From: Paracentrotus lividus
Taxonomy: Eukaryota > Echinodermata > Echinoidea > Camarodonta > Echinidae
Reading direction: 5' to 3'
Assembly: GCA_940671915.1 (NCBI GenBank)
Contig: CALNVZ010003425.1
Location: 38,622,954 to 38,686,953 of the forward strand
DNA: 64,000 nucleotides
This document shows positions 39,101-51,400 of the stretch, piece after piece (position 1 is the stretch's first letter; each line of letters opens with the position of its first letter). Below the pieces are notes generated by a model, which did no database searches, was not told the origin of the DNA, and was given only the letters and a program-made list of their open reading frames with translations. A program made the position numbers and the translations under genes.

Positions 39101-42100
39101 CACATACATTTATATCATGTGAATATGGGTTAAAGCCCAAGTATAGTTGTGGTAGAGAAAATTGCATTTAAAAAAAAACTTACTCAACTTGTTCTCATAT
39201 CGTTCCAATGACATATCAATACATGGGCGAGCAATATAACCATGTACCATGCATGTCTTTCCATGATATGTTATAGTAAGCATAAACAAGGGGAGATGTT
39301 CATCCAAATGAGGCCATACTTCCTTCACTCTCACCCCAGAACTCTGGGCATGCCACACCACTGCTGACTGGTATAGATTTTCTGTGTGTATCTACAGCAT
39401 ATACTTTGCACACAAACCACTGCAGTTGCACTCTCCCCGTTCCTGTTTAGGCATGGTCCACCAACAGATCGATTTACACAATTTTTTGCTAAATTCAGGT
39501 CTTAGAGTGGATTTTATAACAAATCATTTTGCACACAGAAGTTATTTGAGGTATTAATTCATATTATTCTGCTATGGAAGTAAAACAAAAAATCTGTAAT
39601 CCCAAAACTATAGATGAGCTTTAACATATGTGCTAAAGGGTTCAAATTAAGACCAAAGGTTCATCTTACCTCCCTGTCTGTAGCACTGTTCTAATTCAAC
39701 TCGATGAAAGGTGGTATGATCTAGGATTTCAATCAGTCCCAGAGATCCATCTACTCGCCCTACAACCAGCATATCAGTGGTGGTACCAGCCCTGCCCTCT
39801 AGGAGACCCTTATGAAGGGGCCAAGTCAGGGCTGTCACTAGCTGTGGTTGGATGTCTAGATGACCACGCCCACCTAAAAATTAAAATAAAGATAAATAAT
39901 TACTTACATGCAATTGTAAATAATCAAAAGCCAAACATAAAGACAAAGAAAATTACACCTTATCATAACATTTAGGCAAGAGCCAGTGTATAAATCCCTA
40001 ATCAAGAGTTGGTCAAGCAGTAACACTTGTCAGCTCTCTGCATCAGGCTAAAATCTTATTTTGATTGGACCCAATCAAATCCCAGTCATGACTTTGTATT
40101 ACTATTAGTAATTATATTGTACTCCTTTAAGATATGTAATAATGTAAAGTATTGTCAAATCAACTGTTATATTTATTGTACACATGTTTTATTCAGCTTC
40201 TGGCAGCAACACACGTTTTTATGAATAAATTTTTTAATTGAATTGAATTGACTTTTGGATGGTAACGGCAGGACCCACATGAAAAATAATCATATCTGAT
40301 TGATAAACATTTCATAACCAACCAACCAAATCAACAGTTATCAGGAAGTGACATTTTTCTATCATTTTTGTTTCAGTTAATGTATAACATCTTGGCTAAA
40401 TAGAGGGGTATTACGGTACCATGAAATTGGTGTTATTTGAAAGCTGAATGCAAGCTCTATTAGACCTGTGAATCTGAACGTACTCGCACTTGAAATTGCG
40501 AAACGGCACGCGATAGAATACGAAAAGGCAAGGGTGGTTGAGGGGGGAAGAGGAGGGGGGGGGGAAGAGGTACACACAAAGTCTATGGGATTTCGCACCC
40601 TCCTGTGCATTCGAAACATCACAACCATGATAAGTTTATGGATATTTATCTTTGTGCTGTGAGCTTTTAGGACTTTATAGCTTAGATTCTCATGCATCTT
40701 TTGATACCACATTTATAAAGTTCCAGCGATTTGGTAATGCTCAGCTCTGAAAATCGCCGCGCTGCGCACGGTTGAAAATGACAATTTCACCATTGACTGT
40801 GTATTGTACATAAACTCAATACAGTTCCTGTTGTATGTGAAGTGACGTTACATAAATGCAGATAACTCAAAGATTACTTGAGATAGGGGCCTGAAACTTT
40901 GTGAGCTTCTTCATCATAAGATCGCCCACCTACATGCAAGTTTTTATAAACTTTGACCCCACCATGGCCGAGATCTTGAGGAGGGGGCAGCCCCCTCCTT
41001 GGCCCAGGTTGACCAAAATATTTGGGCCCTTTTACGGTTAAGAATTTTTTAATTAAATGAAGAAACCCCCCTACAACTATATATTTTCTGAAAGGAAATT
41101 TTAAGAGCAATTCAAATATGGTGAGCAATTACGACCTGGATCAAAGGGAGAAAAAATATTGGGGGCTGCAGTAAAAAAAAATTAGGGCCCCCAAAAAATT
41201 TAATATTTTAATCAAAATATGTTACTACTTCACCCTACATTGTAGTGGATGGCATTTTTGAAATCTACAGGACATTTCCTTTCAGAAAATGTATACTTTT
41301 GTAGGGTTAGAGTTAATACTTCAAAAGTTATGACACTTTGATCCTGACAGGTGCATGATTTTTAGATTTAGGTGGTGTAACACAAAAGGGTGCCAGTTCA
41401 AAACGCATGGCCATATGTTATACTTAGCATATAGAATTATAATTACTATCACATTTATTTGTGATATACACTCTACTTGTACAAGTATCAATGAACAAAC
41501 AAAAGTAGTTACTTGATCTAGAATTAGTTTGGAACACTGGAGAATCTCACCATCTACGATACCCAAATCAATAACAAGCTTTGGACTTACCTGTGGTGAA
41601 CCAAATATTGACCAGGTTATCAACGGAGCCCGCCATGATACGCCCACTGGGCGTCCAACAGAAGTTAGAGAGGGGTAAGCCATCAGGGTAGCGCCCCTTC
41701 AAGATAGCAATCTGGTCCTCGGTGGCAGAGAAGGTGCAGATTTGCTGAGGTAAGGGGTGGGAGGATGGGGTTAAACTCCAGGTGCGGACACGCCCATCAC
41801 GACCACTGGGTGAAAGAGGACCATAGGGTTAGGGTTAATATAATTTTTAGAAAATATGTCTCGGGGGAAATCATGAGCTTAAGTTATAATTGCAAAGAGA
41901 AATTTCCGCTTACCCCCAAACCAAGTACGAAGAAAAAGTATATATAAAGCGGTCGTTCATTTTCTGCTCTGCCCCAACCCTCCAGATGAAATACCCACAA
42001 ACATACAGGAGCAGGTACCACTCTCTTCAGACATCTCTTAAAACTCATCTTCATAATATTTGGGCAAGGTTTGTACGTGTTAATTATCTTTTCTTCAATT

Positions 42101-42260
42101 TTTCTTTGTTCTTGATCTATTTATTTCACATTCTAAATTATGAGTGCGGTAAGAAACCTTGTGTGAAGTACTTTACAGATTTTTATTTACATCATTATCA
42201 CCATCATCATCTTCATCATCATCATCATCATCATCATAATTATCATCATTCTCCTCATCC

Positions 42261-42294
<34 letters not shown>

Positions 42295-42362
42295 CTTCAT
42301 CTTCATCATCCTTATCATCAATAACATCATCATCATTACCATTATCACCTTCATAATCCTCC

Positions 42363-42407
<45 letters not shown>

Positions 42408-45400
42408 CCCACCACCACCACCACCATCATTTGTTTCTTTTCCATCATCACCCTCATCACGATCATCATCATTATGCAACTCACCACGTGGCAAGGAGAG
42501 CCTTCTTTGAATTCCACCTGCTGGCCGTCAAAGGTGCAGTATGAGCTTCTACCTTCTCTACCGGACACTGGGGAAGTTCTCCTTGAACATCAGCCACCAT
42601 AGGCAAGGACTGCGGCCCTCTGGACCCTGTCTCTTCCTTGGCTTTACCCGCTAGAGCCTTGACCAGCTGCTGGGCTGCCCATTGTCGATGCTCGCTAGCT
42701 AGACGGCTAGACAGGCAGCATGCAGCCAAAGCATTGGCTAGAAGGAGAGGGTTGGATTTCGGTTTGGCATCTGGGTGGAATGAAGATAATAGATTTTGAT
42801 GATACAGGATAACATGAACTTGCTTGTAACATAAAGTTTGTATAAATTTATAAGAAATATTTATATCCAATCCCGCCTTTTCAATACAGACTCCATGACA
42901 AATGGAATAAAAAAGAATCAAACGAGAGGAAAAGAAAAAGGGGCGATTGAGGCGTTTGACCAACCACATTAAAAAAAGACATGCAAAATTTAGCGTCCCC
43001 CTCAAGAAAAAAGAAAAAAAATCAGGTTTGTCTAGGAGCGAGACGTTTAGAGCAGATCAAGCAGACTAAACCCATTAAAAAGTGTCCAGGACCCCATCTT
43101 AAAATCCTGTCTGATATCAAACTTACTCAAATTTTTTTTTTTTTTTTACCCCAAACTTCCTGATTTGCAATTTTTCTTTCTGAGAGTGGTTAATCATGAG
43201 CCAGAGTTGATTCCCAGATGAACAATGGTGCACAATCTCAATCGTCAAAAACGATTGGGGTTAAAGGGCCTTGAAAGTCGGAGATCATGGGGAATGCGCG
43301 TTTTTCCTGAGCTCCATTGACTCGTGCACAATCAACAATGAGGCTGACGCATGGGTCCAACTACTAGAGATTAACATTCGGACAATACGAGCATGACGTA
43401 GTTGACCGAATTAAGTCAGTCAATAGCTTCGGATTCTCGATCCTTAACAATCCTTATTTTTTAGACTCTCAACGGGTCTCATCGTATATATTCAAAGAGA
43501 GGACTTGTATAATGCTCCATTTCAAAAACAAACCATAGGTGAAGTTTACTTCGGAATTCTGGTTAGTTAGACTAGCCTTGAAGGATTTACTCCGAGGTCA
43601 CTTTGTTCAGCGTTATCACTGAAGATTACGTAAGACCCCTCGGGCTCTGGAGCCATGTTATTATTTCATCCGAGATAAGTTACAGGGCAAGTCCAAGATA
43701 ATCCGCATGTTACGTATGGGACATTTCAGAGTCTTTTACCCTCTATAAAATCTTTTTGAAGGTTAAGGGTACTATTTTTTCTCATCCTCATGGTAGGTAT
43801 CCCAGAGAGTAACACACTGATGGGAGATGACGACATATGACCTTTGACCTTTGATGCAATAGCATGAAATGTAGGGCGTTACGTATGGGACCAGAGGAAT
43901 TCAAGTTTTTTAAGAAAAATTTTCAACTCCAAAACTCTCTGAAAGTATTTCCACTGATGTTTTTGAAGTGTCTGGTGTGATGAAAGGTCCAACCCTCTAG
44001 TTTACTTCTGTAAAGGTTGGAGTCATAATGATTGTCACTTTTTTTGTAAGCCTTTGTTAAAGTCGGAGAGGACGTGTTACGTATTGGACAGTTACGTATG
44101 GGACAATTTGTCCCCATAGAGAATGCACACAATTTGATCCATATTTCTAAAATCAATATTTTTTTCAAATATGGAAATAGCAAAAGATTTTTTTCTTTAA
44201 AATGTTGTATTGGAAACATATTCAATAGATTTTAAAGAAATTTGACAATTCCCACTATTCATTCTTAGTGTATTCATTGTTTTGTGAACTTCTTATGTAT
44301 TCTAATTGTTTTTTATTTTTCCATATTTCTCCATATTGCCAAATTTTTTGGTTTAATTTTTTCATGGATCAAGTATCATGGCAAAGCAAACTCTTATAAA
44401 CTCCAGAAAATGTGAATAAATCACTTTTTGGAGCCACTCTTAATTTTTTTTTCTACATTCACTTTGTACACAAACTTCCCCATTGGACATTGTGTACAAA
44501 TGTCCCATACGTAACACATTTTCCATACGTAACAATATTTTAATTAACTATAAATTAAAAAAGTCAATTAAATTTTCAAAACTTAAACTGGTATTATAAC
44601 TGTCCCACTGAATAAATTTAGAACTCCCAGAGTTGCAACATATTCAAGCTGTTGTATTCTGGGAAATAACTTAACAAAATGTCCTTCAATTTGTTACCGT
44701 ATGGGACATGTCATGCTTGACACGAGCTAATTTGCATATTTAATTAGATTTCACCAATTTTTTTTAATAAAAATTTTTTTTTGGAATGATAAGGGGTCCA
44801 TGTCCCACCCATGATTTTAATCTCACTAATTTTGTTTTGATTTTCTAATGAATTTTTATAAATGTCCCATACGTAACGCTCTGTTTACTAATTATGCAAA
44901 TTAGATGGCCCGAAATTTGCATTAAATTTGCATATTAACAAATTTTTTCTTAATGAAATTCTGAGGTTTGACATTTAGGCTTTCATATTCTACCAAAAAC
45001 TCCTTCATTAGACAAAGATGAAATTTTGTCTTTTGAGGGGACATTATCTTGGACTTGCCCTACATTCCCCATGTTTTATCACTTTTAAGTCCCTTTAATA
45101 ATTTAAAGGTCCAGCTGGTATAAATAATCATCCAAGAATTACATTTGTATGATAACTAGTTGGGAATAGGGCTTGGGCTTGACTCTACAACTGTACCTTT
45201 GTTTTCACCTGATCCATGTTGTTTAACAGTAGCTGGTGAGCTCTTAGCCAACAGGGCAACCAGAGCCTTAGTAACAGCAAAGCTAGGCGCTGATAATGCT
45301 CTCTGATCTGAACTACCAGGGTCCTCTGTTGCCATGGCAACTCGCCTTGTATCTATGGCTGCTATGTTCAGACCACAAGCTGCTGATAAAAGATCCTGTC

Positions 45401-48400
45401 GAGAGAGAGAGAGAGAGAGGAAAAATGGTGAAGTAAAAATCTCTGAAATGATCTCTGGCAACTGATCCAGATAGAATAATGATGATGATGATGATGATGA
45501 TGAAGATAATGATGATAATGAAGATGATGGTAATGATGATGACGATGATAATGAAGATGACAGTGATAATGATGATGATGATGATGGTTGTGGTGTTGGT
45601 GATGATGATGATGATAACAGAGGTGATGATGATAACTATGGTGATGGTGATGGTGGTTATGGTTTAAGTGATGAGGATTATGAGGATAATAATGATGATG
45701 CATAAAGCTCTTATATTTCAGTATGCTTGCACAGAAGTACAGGTACTTTACTTCCTACAGCTGGCCTACACATGCCCAAGTTTTGGGTATTGGGCACCAC
45801 TAAAACTAGGATTAATTTTTTTTTTTCTCTCTCTCTCATATCAGAGGTACTTTATTCATTCAATAACCAACAGGTAATTCATATCATCATGACATAACAG
45901 TTTTGAATTATACAAACCATATATTGTTTTATGTTTTGAGGCTCCTCGAGACAACATCAGAGATGTCGTTCAAAAGAATTTCATATTTAAACAAGTGCCA
46001 TATAGTATAACTCTTGTATGGTTTACCTTGAAAGTAATGAACCATATACATCAAATAAATAGCATATTAAGCATACACAAAGACTGTATTTATATCTGTT
46101 GCTTTTTCATGAGTGAAATCAAAACCAACTATTAATAATTTTTCGTTTGATATAATCTTTTCTTTAAACGTCAGATTAATAAAAACTAGGATTAATCAAC
46201 ACTTAACTTAGAGCTGAACTAAGCTAGGAGAGATTGGATGTAAACTCACCTTTGTGCACAGTTGAACAAGCAGTTTGGCAGCACTGGGGTTACTCAACAC
46301 AAGAGCCCCAATGGCTGAGCTAAGATAGGATAGACTAGATGTAGGAGAGCTATGACTGATGGCATCCACCACTGAGCTGGTAGTCGATGTAGGACTAGGA
46401 TAGTACTGAGATTGTGAGAAGCTTGTATCCGGATAGGACGTCGACATGGAGGTGAAGTCAGCCCGGCCTGCTGCAGCTAGGCACATGAGACGGACGACCA
46501 AACGGATATCAGCAAGGCCTAGTCTCTCTAGACCCTCGGAAAGATTGCAAGCTGATCCACTGTGGATGAGATACAATTAAAAATATAATTCATAAACATT
46601 CATTTGGTTCATAAAAGTACAAGAGCACTGACATCTGCATTGTATGGACATCAACATACATGCGTATAGTAAAACCCAAGACGCAGCAGCTACCTTTCGC
46701 AGGGATACACCTCTCTTGTTGAATTCAACAGGTTAGACACATGTACCAATACATTTAGAAGGCAAGTTTGTCAACTCTAAAGTGAAGCTTACCTGAGGGA
46801 GAGTAAAGAGAATGCTCTCATGACCATAGAACATGCTAGTAAGACTTGAGACACAGCAGCTACCTTGCACAAGGCTACACCTCTCTCGAGGGATTTCAAC
46901 AGGAATAGACACTTTTACAAATACACTTAGAAAACAAGTCTGTACACTCTGAATGGAAGCTTACCTCACTGAGAGTAAAGACAGTGCTCTCATGACCATA
47001 GAACATGCTAGTAAGACTCGAGATGCAGCAGCTACCTTACGCAAGGCTACACCTTTCTTGAGGGATTTCAACAGGAATAGCCACTTTTACAAATACACTT
47101 AGAAAACAAGTCTGTACACTCTGAAGGAAAGCTTACCTCACTGAGAGTAAAGACAGTGCTCTCATGACCATGGAACGTGCTAGTAAGACTTGAGACGCAG
47201 CAGCTACCTTGCGCAAGGCTACACCTCTCTCATGGGATGTTAACAAGATAGACACCTGCTCTCCCAAAGACATCCTGCAGGGTTGTCCATTGATACTTGG
47301 AAAACTGTTGCCATCTGTAGAAATCAAAGAAATGGTGTCTTAGCAAAATTACATTACATGACATACATGCACATGTGCTGGCATCTTAGAGGGTTGGAAA
47401 AAGTTGCAGAAGGAACATTGTATGTTACAATGATTTATGCACCTTTCTTCTTTTTTTTTCTTTTTTTTTAATACAAAAAAAAACACTATTAAATACATAA
47501 TTTATATATCATTTGTTGTATGTATTACCCAAGTGCCATTAAAATTTCAATAATTATGAATTCCAATGCGATTTCATTGTTTCTACAATGAACACAGCTT
47601 TGTAAATCAACAACAACAAAAAAGGATTATTTTTATCAAAAATCACATGTTCCACCATTTATTTTGATAAATGCAGTTGCAACCTTAGGTTCAAGGACAA
47701 ACACTCCCTATCTGAAAACTTCCCCCTAACCCCAATCCTGGGGATAGTTCTCAGTAATTGTCTAGGGGTAAATGTCCAGTTACAACAACATACATGTATC
47801 ATTTTTTCTATCGCAATACTGCTCTTGTTACAATGTATTATGTCCTTTTTTCTAGCACAACAACAATCCACTTGAAAACCGCCCCTAACCATAATCCTGG
47901 GGGCAGTTCTCAGTAGTAGATGTCCGGTTATAGCAGCCTACCATTGTTTTAAGCAATACTGCGTTGTTAGAATGTAGTACGTCCTTTCTTCTAGGCCAAC
48001 AACAAACCGCCCCTCTAACCCTACTCCTAACCCTGCGGGGGGGGACATTTGAGGGTAATTAACGTCCATCGTCCAACCCTACCATTTTTGTTGAGCACTA
48101 CTGCTGCTGTTGTTAGTCTGTCCCCCTTTACAAGTCGGAAGCAATGCCTTGGCCTCCAGTGGGTCTGTTCTGTAAAGTCCAGTGCTGAGGGGATAGGTCT
48201 GCTGTCGGTTAAACCCAAGCGATGCATGAACTTGCTCAAAGTTCTCCTGCCAGATAGAGAGTAGACTCTTCATCCAGTTACTACATTGACCCAGTCTCGT
48301 CTGAATATAATTGATAACAATAATAATAGCTACATTATTTAAAAATTCCCTTTTTCCCCCATAAGGGCTCAAAAGGCTCTTCAGTATATCATTAGTTACC

Positions 48401-51400
48401 TGTTTCCTTGGATTAAATTCCAGCTGCCATACCATTTCACAGGCTGCTATATGGATTTTATGGATATAGGGGAGACTGGGGCTAATTATGGCCCCCATTT
48501 TCACATTTCCTATTACTAACCATTACAATGAAAAGGTTCCAATAATTATTCTAATTATGTAAAAATACCAGTCCAGTCTCATATACCTATACAAAGGAAT
48601 AAGTTAATAAACCTGTAGACTTCTTCATTTGCATTATTAATTAGCATTATCTGTTAACAAACTTCTATGGGGCCACAATTACCCACGGGTTTGGCGGTTA
48701 TTTATGCGCCCTATTGTCATGACTGTTGAATTGAAGATATTATGCTACTGCACAGTAATTATGATAATGTATATAGTGTTGGGTATTCCTAATACACTTA
48801 TCAACCACCAACAATGATTTAATCAATAATTGGTTCAGCCAAAATGTTGAAATTTTGCAGTCATAGCAAAACATATATTTATGTACATAATCATACAAGT
48901 TAATGTCTCCATCTGCACCTATACACTGTTTATGCATTGGGGGCCATAATTACCCCAAGTGACATTTTCAATTTGGTCCCTCTTTACAGCTCTACTATTG
49001 AAGATATTCAGGTGGAAGTTTTTCTGTTGTGTTTGTTAGTTCGTATTGTTTCAGTTTCAATCATTGGCAATTAGACCAAGTGAGAATTAGATCAAGTATA
49101 TATTAGGCCAATTGCAAATTAGACCAAACTGTTATTAGATCAAATTGCTTTAAGGCCATGTATCAGACAAACAGAGAATTATGCCAACTGTTGTTAGACC
49201 AAGTGGATATAAACCTTTATTTATTTAGATGTAGACCTACCATCTGGCCCCGCATCTGCTCCAACTCCTAGATCCACAGCAACAGGTGATGTCGCTGACG
49301 TCTTGCCCTGAAGATACTTCTGCCTGCATTCTCTACACAGTAGATAGTAAGGCGTCCCAGTCCCGCATGCTCCTCCAAACCATCCGTCAACGTATGACCC
49401 GTTGCTACGGTAACCCATATGTCCGCAGCTCTTCCCGCATCCCGGGTGGTACTGGTGCATGTGACGGTTGAACCAGGTCACGGAGGTGCCGCAGAGTTCA
49501 CAGGTCACCTGGGCAGTGCTGACCTGTGAAAGCTGAATCGTGTCAGCGTGTGGAAAGATGTGGGAAAGGAACTCTATTATGTCTTTGCTGGATAAAGTAG
49601 ACCTTAAGGGTAGACTAAAATAGACTTCTTCATATTATATAAATCATAATTTGACACGGTAATCTTTTCATCAAACTCTAAAGTTCACTATGTTACATAC
49701 CTCCTCATACCACTGGCCAAGCAACTCTGTTTCAGACGCGATGTCTCCTAGAAGATTGTTAGTCTGATCTTCATCAATATCCATGTCCTCGTCATCAAAG
49801 ATGGTGATGTCCTGAAGGTTCTGAGGAAAGGTTCCGGACAGCAGAGCACTTCCAACACCCATCAGATCTTGATCTATTTCAACACACCAAAGACAGATAA
49901 TATAAGATGGTGATATCCTGGAGGTTCTTAGGGAAGGTCCCTGACAAGAGAGCACTCCCAACACCCATCAGATCTTGATCTATTACAACACATCAAAGAC
50001 AGATAATATAAGATGGTGATATCCTGGAGGTTCTTAGGGAAGGTCCCTGACAAGAGAGCACTCCCAACACCCATCAAATCTTGATCTATTTCAACAGACC
50101 AAAGACAGATAATATAAGATGGTGATATCTTGAAGGTTCTGAAGGAAGGTTCCTGACAGCAGAGCACTCCCAACACCCATCAAATCTTGATCTATTTCAA
50201 CAGACCAAAGACAGATAATATAAGATGGTGATATCTTGAGGGTTCTGAAGGAAGGTTCCTGACAGTAGAGCACTTCCAACACCCATTAGATCTTGAACTA
50301 TTTCAACATAGTTACATAATGCCAAGAGGTTTAGATCTGGTTAGTGGGAAAAGAGCTCTCACTGGTGAACTCTGTAAATGGTAGTATTATACACCTCCTA
50401 GATTGGCAAACTACTCAAATTCCTGTAAAAACAACTGCTTTGTTCCTCCACAACCAATCCTTCCCTCTCTTAACCCCATGTTTCATATTCTGCATGTCTG
50501 TATATTTAATTTCATAGAATTTTATGGCATTTCAAATAATTCTTCATCATTCTATTTCTCATGGAATTTTATTTTTCTGTTCCTCTTAATTTAATGTTGT
50601 TGCAATGTTATGATGTTTTCTTCCAATTTCTTCCCTCTTCAAAGCTTGGATTTGTTGCTAATCTCCAGTTTTGATTTCTGACCACACACTTTTTCGTTCC
50701 AAAATGAGTTAGATAGATGAAAATTCTCCAGATTTTCACTGTTATTACGCAGTTTTCAGGTTATAGACCTTTTAATTTGATTTTCAATTCCATGGCCAAC
50801 TTTCTCTGCTCAAAGTTGATTCTTTCCCCCACTTACCAGAGAGGTACAGTAGATATACTTACAAGGAACGTTGGGTGTATCCAGACTCCTAGCCATAGCA
50901 TTAGCTAGGGATGAAAGGTCAGCCACAGCCCGGTACCTCTCAAGACGAGATGGGGGTCGGTCCATTGATATAGCAGGAGTGATGCCAGCCCTGAGGGTAT
51001 GTATTAATATGTTTACATTAGCATTAGTTGGAATTTGAAGAGATAGTGGATTATGTCAGGGTTAGCACATAATTCAATATGTGACCCACCACTTCAAAAC
51101 CGCCAATAGGTACATGTAGCTCATAGAACAAAGTAATTGATGAGAGAACATGTTTTCTAAATAGGAAAGCATTGATCTATTTTTTTCTATAGTGATATCT
51201 AATTTAGTTTTATTTGGGTAAACTAAAAGGCTCAAATTATGGAGTGAAGACCGAGTTTGTACGAGAAGCAACTTCGTGCAAAGCTATTGTGAGATCCTTT
51301 TGTCTGATGTTTACTAATGCTTCAGACAAAATGAGAGCACAACAGCTTTGCACGAACTTGCAAATAATCCAAACTTTAATTCACAATATGGGCCAAAGTG

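Larger units (their letters stand above)
38881..41590. other. introns around exon w23, mostly unassigned
   Basis: Outside exon w23 and the LINE-like tail I see no gene. A segment near 40880-41330 (GGCCGAGATCTTGAGGAGGG) resembles the interior of the piggyBac-like MITE at 58882-59648 and may be a transposon remnant. Confidence 0.5.

Noticed and set aside
39110..39361. 83-codon minus-strand open frame in an intron
   Set aside because: No similarity to HERC1, no phase-compatible splice sites with w23 or w24, and no recognisable motif.
48027..48239. Alternative reading frame over the end of w17
   Set aside because: It is open and could join the outer w18 acceptor, but it does not continue to w16 or the start of w17, while the chosen frame fits both neighbours.
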